Positions 16,087 through 23,119 of a stretch of 64,000 bases of DNA are shown one piece after another. The notes under the pieces are model-generated. The model saw only the letters and a program-made list of their open reading frames with translations. It was not told where the DNA came from and did not search any database. This DNA is from Dawidia soli (lineage in GTDB: Bacteria; Bacteroidota; Bacteroidia; Cytophagales; Cyclobacteriaceae): contig NZ_JAHESC010000002.1 in the NCBI RefSeq assembly GCF_018598185.1, positions 1 to 64,000 on the forward strand, given 5' to 3'. The position numbers and the translations under genes were made by a program. Each line of letters opens with the position of its first letter. The stretch's first letter is position 1.

Positions 16087-18180
16087 ATGGCCTCATTTTT
16101 TGAAACACCCATCGAATATTTAAAAGGCGTAGGCCCTCAACGTTCATCGCTCCTTAACAAAGAATTAAACATTTTTACATTTGGCGACTTGATCCAGTAC
16201 TACCCGTTTCGGCACGAGGATCGTGTAAAATTCTATGCCATAAACGACATTTATGACGAGATGCCCTATGTGCAGGTCAAAGGTACACTGCTTCGCAAAG
16301 AAATTATAGGTACCGGATTTAAAAAAAGACTGGTGGCCAGTATCAGTGATGGAACCGACGAACTCGAACTTGTATGGTTTCAAGGTATAGCTTGGATCCA
16401 GGATAAGATCAAGACCGGTGTACAGTACGTTGTGTTTGGCAAACCCACCCGCTATGGAAGCAAGTTCAATATAGCTCACCCGGAGATAGAGCTGCTCACC
16501 CCCAAGAACGAGAAGGGAGGTACCCTGTATCCGGTATATTCGCTAACCGAAAAGTTAAAGGGCAAGCATGTCGACAGTAAGGCCATCGCCAAGCTCATGC
16601 AAGAGCTCCTGGCCAAAGCCGCCGACCACATACGCGAAACGTTACCGCGCAGTGCCACCGACAAGTTCAAGTTGATCTCTAAAAAGGAGGCACTTCAGCA
16701 TATACATTTTCCGCAAACGATCGAACAGCTGGCCCAGGCCCAACAGCGGCTCAAGTTCGAAGAACTTTTCTACATACAGCTCAGGCTCTTGAAAATGAAA
16801 GTCGTGCGGCAGGAAAAGTTCCGGGGCCAGGTGTTCCAGGACACCCGCTTGCTCACCGCCTTTTACAATGACCACCTGCCGTTTGCCCTGACCGACGCCC
16901 AGAAGAAAGTGATCCGCGAGATATATACCGATCTGAAGTCTGGCAAGCAGATGAACCGGCTCGTGCAGGGCGATGTGGGCAGCGGCAAAACCATCGTGGC
17001 CTTTATCTGCATGCTCGTTGTCGCGGCCGGCAATGCACAGGCAGCGTTCATGGCGCCGACGGAGATCCTGGCACAGCAACATTACAAGAACCTGAAGCGC
17101 TACGCCGACAGCATGCAGTTACCCATTGCGTTGCTCACCGGGTCCACCAAAAAGTCCGAACGAAAAGTTATTCACGAAGGACTGCTATCGGGTGAGTTGA
17201 AGATTCTCATCGGCACCCATGCCCTGCTGGAAGAAGAGGTGCAATTCAACAACCTGGGCCTCTCGATCATTGACGAACAACATCGTTTCGGGGTTGCCCA
17301 GCGTTCAAAATTATGGCAAAAGAATGTGGATATATATCCCCATATTTTAGTCATGACGGCGACACCCATCCCCAGAACGCTGGCGATGACACTTTACGGA
17401 GACCTCGATATTTCGACCATCGACCAGCTCCCTGCCGGCCGGAAACCTATAAAAACGTTACACAAATTTGATGCCCATCGGTTGCAGGTGAACGAATTCT
17501 TGCGTAAGGAGATCGCCAAAGGACGCCAGGTGTATATGGTCTACCCGCTCATTGAAGAATCTGAAAAGCTGGATCTCAAGCATCTCGAGGATGGCTACGA
17601 AAGCGTGTGCCGGGCGTTTCCCGAGGTTGCGGTCAGTATTGTGCACGGCAGAATGAAGCCCGAGGCCAAAGACTTCGAAATGGCCCGTTTTATAAAAAAC
17701 GAAACCAAGATCATGGTGGCGACCACGGTGATCGAAGTAGGCGTAGACGTTCCAAACGCATCCGTCATGGTGATCGAAAACGCCGAGCGCTTTGGCCTTT
17801 CGCAGTTGCACCAATTGCGCGGCCGGGTGGGCCGCGGTGCCGAACAATCGTATTGCATCCTGATGACCAACAGCAAACTGGGCGCAGACTCCAAAACACG
17901 GATCGAAACCATGGTGCGCACCACCAACGGTTTTGACATTGCCGAAACCGATCTGAAGTTGCGTGGCCCCGGCGACCTGATGGGCACCCAACAAAGCGGC
18001 GCCCTCGACCTGCTCGTAGCCGACCTCGCCAAAGACGGCGCCATCCTCCAGGAAGCCCGCGAGCTTGCCAAAGAAATCCTGCGGGACGACCCCGAGCTGG
18101 ACAAGCCCGAAAACAAGCTCATCCGCACGCAGATCGACTCCATGCGAAAAACGGTCGTTAACTGGAGCCGCATCAGCTGA
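16087..18180 (+). CDS. recG: ATP-dependent DNA helicase RecG
   Basis: 697 residues from the ATG giving MASFFETPIEYLKG. RecG reverses stalled replication forks and migrates branched DNA. N-terminal wedge/OB domain (about 1-200: KGVGPQR, YYPFRHEDR), then superfamily 2 helicase motifs: Walker A GDVGSGKT (about 297-304), motif II DEQH in IIDEQHRFG, motif III MTATPIPRT, and motif VI QLRGRVGRG; the C-terminal RecG-specific region has DLKLRGPGDLMGTQQSG. Complete, single gene. Confidence 0.96.
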   Translation: MASFFETPIEYLKGVGPQRSSLLNKELNIFTFGDLIQYYPFRHEDRVKFYAINDIYDEMPYVQVKGTLLRKEIIGTGFKKRLVASISDGTDELELVWFQGIAWIQDKIKTGVQYVVFGKPTRYGSKFNIAHPEIELLTPKNEKGGTLYPVYSLTEKLKGKHVDSKAIAKLMQELLAKAADHIRETLPRSATDKFKLISKKEALQHIHFPQTIEQLAQAQQRLKFEELFYIQLRLLKMKVVRQEKFRGQVFQDTRLLTAFYNDHLPFALTDAQKKVIREIYTDLKSGKQMNRLVQGDVGSGKTIVAFICMLVVAAGNAQAAFMAPTEILAQQHYKNLKRYADSMQLPIALLTGSTKKSERKVIHEGLLSGELKILIGTHALLEEEVQFNNLGLSIIDEQHRFGVAQRSKLWQKNVDIYPHILVMTATPIPRTLAMTLYGDLDISTIDQLPAGRKPIKTLHKFDAHRLQVNEFLRKEIAKGRQVYMVYPLIEESEKLDLKHLEDGYESVCRAFPEVAVSIVHGRMKPEAKDFEMARFIKNETKIMVATTVIEVGVDVPNASVMVIENAERFGLSQLHQLRGRVGRGAEQSYCILMTNSKLGADSKTRIETMVRTTNGFDIAETDLKLRGPGDLMGTQQSGALDLLVADLAKDGAILQEARELAKEILRDDPELDKPENKLIRTQIDSMRKTVVNWSRIS

Positions 18181-18242
18181 CCCCGTCATCTCGACGTAAC
18201 AAAAAACGGTGGAAGAGCAGGCCGGCGGAATGCCCGTGCTGA

Positions 18243-18857
18243 TTAGAATTTCTTACTGATCGCGGCGGCGATGTCTTTCTTCAGCTCGTGCACCAGGTCG
18301 CTGGCGTTACCAAAGTGGCAGGCATTGCGAAAGCTTTCCATCAGCTTGGAAGTATCGGGCAGCTCGAAATTGATACGTGAAGTTTCTTCGCTCAATTTTT
18401 TCTTGGCCCGGCAAAGCAGCTGGCGGCAGTGTTCTTTTTTCTTGTCGAGCGTTTCCTGCAGGTCTTCGTAGTCGAAATCGAAAACTTCTTTCAGCAGGTA
18501 TACGGCGCGCTCCAATGGTTCGAGTTTGGTATGCAGCACTTTAAAAGCCGCCGCCAGGTCGATGTCGAGATCGAGGTGCGCAAGGTTGGTTTCCTTAAAG
18601 TGTTTGATGATCTCGGCCATGTTGTCGAGGCACTCTTCTTTTTTCTTGCGCAGCGAGTTGAGATGATTCAAACAGTTGTTCGTCACGGCGCGAATGAGGT
18701 ACGCCTTGGTGTTGTCGATGTTCTGTTGATCGATACTAAGCCAGCGCACGAACGTTTCCTGTACGATATCTTCCGCATCCTGTTTACAGCGTACCAGGTT
18801 GTAGGCAATCGTATGCAGCATCGGCTGATACTGGGATATGGTTTGTGCGTGGCTCAT
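18243..18857 (-). CDS. ECF-type RNA polymerase sigma factor
   Basis: 204 residues from the ATG giving MSHAQTISQY. Region 2 is clear (LVRCKQDAEDIVQETFVRWL, about residues 21-40) and region 4 covers LEPLERAVYLLKEVFDFDYEDL and a helix-turn-helix (ETLDKKKEHCRQLLCRAKKKL). The region resembles SigJ/ECF41-like factors. No anti-sigma gene is next to it. A C-terminal tail of about 55 residues after region 4 is longer than in minimal ECFs and may be regulatory. Confidence 0.88.
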   Translation of the reverse strand: MSHAQTISQYQPMLHTIAYNLVRCKQDAEDIVQETFVRWLSIDQQNIDNTKAYLIRAVTNNCLNHLNSLRKKKEECLDNMAEIIKHFKETNLAHLDLDIDLAAAFKVLHTKLEPLERAVYLLKEVFDFDYEDLQETLDKKKEHCRQLLCRAKKKLSEETSRINFELPDTSKLMESFRNACHFGNASDLVHELKKDIAAAISKKF

Positions 18858-19035
18858 AGAGTCAAATACCCTGCAAAGATACGCTAATTCGTTCAAACAA
18901 TTGACTACCCTCCGGCGGGTAGAACGGCCTTTCACTGAACTGACGCTTGTCAGTGTCGAAGTGAACTTTTTTGGCGTATATGCAGGCGGTTTGGCAAGAA
19001 TATTACATCCCCAAACGCCTTTGAACTGAATGCGT

Positions 19036-19043
19036 TACCTTTG
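19036..19043 (+). promoter_or_regulatory. Bacteroidota -7 promoter element for the desaturase gene
   Basis: TACCTTTG fits the Bacteroidota -7 consensus TAnnTTTG and lies 79 bases before the desaturase start codon. I do not see a well-spaced TTTG-type -33 box, so this is tentative. Confidence 0.4.
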
Positions 19044-19121
19044 TGTTCGGTCTGGAGGCGCAACATAAAAGAGCGGGCCGCCGCCGCCCGATTAAACACG
19101 TAAACAACCCTAATAAACATA

Positions 19122-20060
19122 ATGGCAAATACATCAGTAACACCGGAAGTAAGAAGTAAGCCGATCCTGGTTCAGGAAATAGCGTTCTTCGCTGTGCACC
19201 TGACGCCGTTGGCCGCTTTGTACACAGGTGCCACCTGGTTCGACTGGACGGTGTGTGCCGTACTATACTTTACCCGCATGTTCTGGGTAACGGGCGGCTA
19301 CCATCGTTACTTTGCACACCGATCGTACAGCACCTCCCGCTGGTTCCAATTCGTCATCGCATTTATGTCGGAGACCACCGCGCAGAAAGGTGTACTCTGG
19401 TGGGCAGCACACCACCGTCACCACCACCGCCACAGCGACACGCCGGCTGACCCACACTCCATGAAGATCTACGGGTTCTGGTACTCGCACATCGGTTGGA
19501 TCGTCGGTCCCGACTTTAAAGAGACCGACTACAAAACCATCGGCGACTACGCCAAATACCCTGAGCTCATGTGGCTCAACAAACACTACCTCGTACCCCC
19601 TACCATCCTCGCGCTGGTCGTCATGGCCCTCGGCGGTATCGTCAACGGAGAGGGTATCCAGGATATGTTTACCACGGCCGGCTTCTCGTCGCTGTTCATC
19701 GGCTTCTTCCTGAGCACGGTTATCTTGTATCACGCCACCTTCTCGATCAACTCGATCATGCACAAGTTCGGTACGCAGCGGTACGAGTCGAACGACGAGA
19801 GCCGTAACAGCATCTGGCTGGCCCTCCTCACCATGGGTGAAGGCTGGCACAACAACCACCACTATTATGAAGTGGCCGCGCGTCAGGGTTTCTTCTGGTG
19901 GGAGATCGACATAACGTACTATATACTCCGGGGCTTCCAGGCCGTCGGGCTTATCTGGGACCTGAAAGCGGTACCCAAACATATCCTCCTTTCGAAGAAC
20001 AGAGCCCACGCCGCCCAGCTGAAGAAGGAGTACGAGCAGGAACTGAAGAAATCGGCATAA
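19122..20060 (+). CDS. Acyl-CoA desaturase (delta-9 type)
   Basis: 312-residue membrane di-iron fatty acid desaturase that introduces a cis double bond into acyl-CoA. The three histidine boxes are present: HRYFAH (about 63-68), HRHHHRH (about 98-104) and HNNHHYY (about 246-252). Membrane helices flank them. Full length. Monocistronic, reading toward a tRNA pair. Known role: membrane fluidity and unsaturated fatty acid supply. Confidence 0.94.
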   Translation: MANTSVTPEVRSKPILVQEIAFFAVHLTPLAALYTGATWFDWTVCAVLYFTRMFWVTGGYHRYFAHRSYSTSRWFQFVIAFMSETTAQKGVLWWAAHHRHHHRHSDTPADPHSMKIYGFWYSHIGWIVGPDFKETDYKTIGDYAKYPELMWLNKHYLVPPTILALVVMALGGIVNGEGIQDMFTTAGFSSLFIGFFLSTVILYHATFSINSIMHKFGTQRYESNDESRNSIWLALLTMGEGWHNNHHYYEVAARQGFFWWEIDITYYILRGFQAVGLIWDLKAVPKHILLSKNRAHAAQLKKEYEQELKKSA

Positions 20061-20085
20061 CTTTTTCAAAAAAATTTGGGGGAGT

Positions 20086-20116
20086 ATTGGAATATTAGAA
20101 ACCCTCACTAAATTTG
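20086..20116 (+). promoter_or_regulatory. Promoter of the tRNA-Gly gene
   Basis: ATTG (20086-20089, close to the -33 TTTG) and TAAATTTG (20109-20116, perfect TAnnTTTG) are separated by 19 bases, the normal spacing for the primary sigma factor of Bacteroidota. The tRNA begins 33 bases after the -7 box. Confidence 0.65.
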
Positions 20117-20149
20117 CACTCCCTTAGCGAAAGAGCTAGGGGAGATCCC

Positions 20150-20223
<74 letters not shown>

Positions 20224-20330
20224 AAGTCTTACCGGCAGCCGCCGTTGAGAAACAAAGAATAAAAAGTGTGGGTTTATCTCGCACTTTTTGCGTTTTAGAG
20301 CCTTACCAAAGCACCTGAAACAACATCCCT

Positions 20331-20416
20331 GCCCGGATGGTGGAACTGGTAGACACGCAGGACTTAAAATCCTGTGGCTAGTAATAGTCGTGCGGGTTCG
20401 ATTCCCGCTCTGGGTA
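20331..20416 (+). tRNA. tRNA-Leu (UAA)
   Basis: 86-nt class II tRNA. Acceptor GCCCGGA pairs with TCTGGGT, anticodon loop CTTAAAA (anticodon TAA in DNA), a long variable arm (TGGCTAGTAATAGTCG region) and T loop GTTCGATTC. CCA is not encoded. Probably co-transcribed with the tRNA-Gly 108 bases upstream. Confidence 0.95.
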
Positions 20417-20420
20417 CAGA

Positions 20421-20472
20421 AAACAGCGTGACTGTGAGCGCGAAGAGCGAACACATTCACGCTGTTTTTTTT
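20421..20472 (+). terminator. Terminator of the tRNA pair
   Basis: AAACAGCGTGA (20421-20431) and TCACGCTGTTT (20457-20467) form an 11-bp stem followed by a run of T. Confidence 0.85.
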
Positions 20473-20676
20473 ATTTTTGATCATGCGGATGACTCCTACA
20501 TTGTAATCACTTCTTTCTCGTCTGAAAGACAAGACAGCCTTTAACCCGGGCTGGCTGTTCCTTATTGTTCATGTACTGACAACCATCGCCGGACCCAATG
20601 GTCAATGGCGACTTTCAGCATAGGCCGACGCCTCATGCCCGGACAATAATTTTTCAAACTATAAAGAAGAACAAAA

Positions 20677-21459
20677 ATGTCAACGTACCTCCATACACTC
20701 GAAATCGATCAGTTTATCAACGACGGCTATATCCGTCTCGAAAATGCCTTCTCCCCCGCCCTCGCCGCCGAGGCGCGCGCCATCTTGTGGAAGGACACCG
20801 GCTGCGACCCGTCCGACCCCACCACCTGGACGCGCCCGGTGATCCGACTGGGCATGTACACCCAGCCACCCTTTGTCGCCGCCGCCAACACCGCGGTTCT
20901 CCACAATGCCTTCGACCAACTCATCGGCCCCGGCCGCTGGATGCCCTGCGGCAGCATGGGCAGCTTTCCCGTCCGCTTTCCCTCCCCCCTCGACCCGGGC
21001 GACACCGGCTGGCACGTAGACGCAAGTTTTCCCGGCGCCGACCCCGGCAATTATTTTGAAGCGCGTGTGAACGTGCGGTCGCGCGGCCGGGCGCTGCTCA
21101 TGTTATTCCTGTTCTCGGATGTGGCCCCCGCCGATGCACCCACCCGCCTTCGTGTAGGTTCCCACCGCGACGTGGCCCGACTCTTAAAACCTGCCGGCGA
21201 CGCGGGGCTTTCGTTCATGGAGCTGGCCGACAAGCTGGATAAACTCCCGGCACGCGAAGAAGTCTTCGCCACCGGTCCTGCCGGCACGGTATACCTCTGT
21301 CATCCCTTTACCGCGCATGCGGCGCAACCGCATCACGGCACCGAGCCGAGGTTCCTGGCGCAACCGCCGCTACTACTGCGCGAAGAGTTGAATTTAGATC
21401 GTGACGATGGAAAGTATACTCCGGTAGAGCAGGCGATACACATCGCGTTGCAAGAATAA
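20677..21459 (+). CDS. PhyH-type Fe(II)/2-oxoglutarate dioxygenase
   Basis: 260 residues, cytosolic, phytanoyl-CoA dioxygenase superfamily. FINDGYIRLENAF at the start is typical; the iron ligands fit WHVDASF (H and D about residues 113-115) and the distal His in CHPFTAHAAQ (about 208-217), with a conserved downstream Arg (ATEPRF-like HGTEPRFLAQ). Substrate cannot be told; the family hydroxylates many small molecules. Monocistronic, with a terminator directly after. Confidence 0.85.
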   Translation: MSTYLHTLEIDQFINDGYIRLENAFSPALAAEARAILWKDTGCDPSDPTTWTRPVIRLGMYTQPPFVAAANTAVLHNAFDQLIGPGRWMPCGSMGSFPVRFPSPLDPGDTGWHVDASFPGADPGNYFEARVNVRSRGRALLMLFLFSDVAPADAPTRLRVGSHRDVARLLKPAGDAGLSFMELADKLDKLPAREEVFATGPAGTVYLCHPFTAHAAQPHHGTEPRFLAQPPLLLREELNLDRDDGKYTPVEQAIHIALQE

Positions 21460-21465
21460 CAACGG

Positions 21466-21497
21466 GTATACCGGATTTCTCCGGGGTATACTTTTTT
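21466..21497 (+). terminator. Intrinsic terminator after the dioxygenase gene
   Basis: GTATACCGGA (21466-21475) pairs with TCCGGGGTATAC (21480-21491, two bulged G) and is followed by TTTTTTC. A second stem CCGAAGCCC/GGGCTTCGG follows at about 21505-21528. Confidence 0.75.
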
Positions 21498-21540
21498 CGT
21501 ATTGCCGAAGCCCTGTCCGGGGCTTCGGTATATACTTGTC

Positions 21541-21815
21541 ACGATATGCTGGAATTATATCGGCAGAATCAGTTCAAACAACGGTCATCACCGGCACTTC
21601 AACGGAAATACGCAAGAGATAACCTAGTGTATAACCACAATCTGTACAGTCATGAGCTAGTCCTTTTAAAGGACTAGGTTATCTATAGCTATAAAATATT
21701 CTATGAATAATTTATATGTACCGAATTCCAGTATTCACTATATTCGCCAGACGACCGTTGTTACCCTCGCAGCAGTTGACATAAATCAATTAGTTATCTT
21801 AAACCCAAGTACACT
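21541..21815. repeat. Structured intergenic region with several inverted repeats
   Basis: Four inverted-repeat pairs in 215 bases: CTGGAATT (21549-21556) with AATTCCAG (21724-21731); AACAACGGTC (21577-21586) with GACCGTTGTT (21753-21762); AGATAACCTAGT (21617-21628) with ACTAGGTTATCT (21673-21684); and the perfect 21-base palindrome CTAGTCCTTTTAAAGGACTAG (21657-21677). The first two pairs cross each other, so all cannot form together as a simple nested stem. 21680-21720 is AT-rich. No ORF seen. Could be a leader, ncRNA, protein-binding region or small mobile-element remnant. Confidence 0.6.
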
Positions 21816-22955
21816 ATGGCACTTCTGGAAGGATTGACCTTTACCGGCACACTCGGTGATTTCAGCGCGTATCGCATGCGCGGCTCAGGCAAAATCGTTA
21901 TTCGGAAAAAAGGCGGCGCAAGCAAAGAGCAGATTCGAAACGCTCCCAACTTCGCCACGGCGCGGTTATACATGACGGAGTTCGGCGGATGCTCGCGCAT
22001 GGGCAAACATGTGCGCCTGTCGATGATCCAATTAAAAGGCCTGGCCAACTACAACATCAGCGGCCCCATCAACAAGATCATGAAAGTGATCCAGAAACAA
22101 GATGGCGTAAGCCACCTGGGGAGACGGGCGATCCGGCTGTCAAAACATCCTAAATTGATGGAAGGCTTTTCGCTCAATCAGAAATATACGCTCGATTCCA
22201 TTCTTCGTTCGCCGGTGAGCGGCGTCATCGATCGGGAAACAGGCCGTGCGCACCTGGAGATCCCTCCGTTGATGCGCGAGATCAATTTCTTTCCGCCGAA
22301 TCGCCACGCCATGTTCCGTATCGAGGTAACGTTGGGCGTCGCACCGGATTTTACCTTTAACCCGCAAACCGGTCAGTACGAAGCACCCGCCTGGTACAAT
22401 AACAGTTTTCAACCCGTTATCGTCCACACGCCGTGGTACCCGTCGCTTGACGAGTCGCCTGCAACGGCGCTAGACGTTGCGTTGAAAAATCTTCCGCCCG
22501 AAGCGGATTATAGTTTTGTGTTATCGGTTGGCGTTCGTTTCGGCTCACTGACGGAAGGCGGCGTGATCGAGGAGGTAAAACGGGATGGCGCCGCGAAGAT
22601 CCTGCTCGTACAAAGTGGCCACGCCTCTGGAAATGCTGACTCGGGTAAAAAAGGCAACGCACCCACTATGGAAAACATTCCTATGTCGATAGCGACAAAA
22701 CAAACATCCGCGCACGCAGAAATTGCCTGGGGTAAAGAGTCGGTTTTACCACCTTTGGCCAATAGCCACTACGCTGTACCGTTGGCGATGGACCAGCCGA
22801 AAAAGAAAAGAGCTTCCCGGTCGTCAACCCGGAAGCCCACGGTCGAAAAGACTCCTATATATAAGGAGCGGCAGGAAGCCCCTTCCGGTCCCTATGGCTA
22901 CTATTGCACCATGACCCTTGCTGCAGCCAGCCGGATAGTTTACGTTCCGGCCTGA
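21816..22955 (+). CDS. Bacteroidota-specific conserved hypothetical protein
   Basis: 379 residues. The N-terminal 75 residues (GLTFTGTLGDFSAYRMRG, VIRKKGGASKEQIRNAP, FGGCSRMGKHVR) match a recurring Bacteroidota family of unknown function whose members begin with a short 'G-t-l-G-d-f-s-a-y' segment and a KGG(a/v)-x-x-x-x-I motif. No signal peptide, no membrane helix. The middle is beta-rich and the last 90 residues are basic and Ser/Lys-rich (KKKRASRSSTRKP), probably disordered. Single gene with an unusually structured leader. I do not know its function. Confidence 0.75.
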   Translation: MALLEGLTFTGTLGDFSAYRMRGSGKIVIRKKGGASKEQIRNAPNFATARLYMTEFGGCSRMGKHVRLSMIQLKGLANYNISGPINKIMKVIQKQDGVSHLGRRAIRLSKHPKLMEGFSLNQKYTLDSILRSPVSGVIDRETGRAHLEIPPLMREINFFPPNRHAMFRIEVTLGVAPDFTFNPQTGQYEAPAWYNNSFQPVIVHTPWYPSLDESPATALDVALKNLPPEADYSFVLSVGVRFGSLTEGGVIEEVKRDGAAKILLVQSGHASGNADSGKKGNAPTMENIPMSIATKQTSAHAEIAWGKESVLPPLANSHYAVPLAMDQPKKKRASRSSTRKPTVEKTPIYKERQEAPSGPYGYYCTMTLAAASRIVYVPA

Positions 22956-23030
22956 TTTCGGAAGAAATCACCCCCTTCGGTGAGTGATACTGATCGCCAT
23001 GCGGGTTAACCAGCCTGCTATGCGATCAGC
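22953..23030 (+). terminator. Hairpins after the conserved hypothetical gene
   Basis: TGATTTC/GAAATCA (22953-22970) and the larger CTGATCGC/GCGATCAG pair (about 22989-23026). No strong T run follows, so termination is only likely. Confidence 0.4.
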
Positions 23031-23094
23031 CGGATCTCTATTTCCCCTGAAAAGTTAGGTGTGGCTCCAAACCTTTTGAGTTTGCTTTCGTATT

Positions 23095-23102
23095 TAACTT
23101 TG
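23095..23102 (+). promoter_or_regulatory. Possible -7 element of the XrtN operon
   Basis: TAACTTTG fits TAnnTTTG, 18 bases before the start codon of the VIT-domain gene. TTTG at 23075-23078 could be the -33 box but the 16-base spacing is short. The short leader makes this tentative. Confidence 0.35.
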
Positions 23103-23119
23103 AAATTAAAAGTGCTTTT

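Noticed and set aside
21541-21815. CRISPR array or IS end
   Set aside because: The repeats are inverted, few and of different sequence; no spacer pattern, no transposase gene and no clear target duplication.
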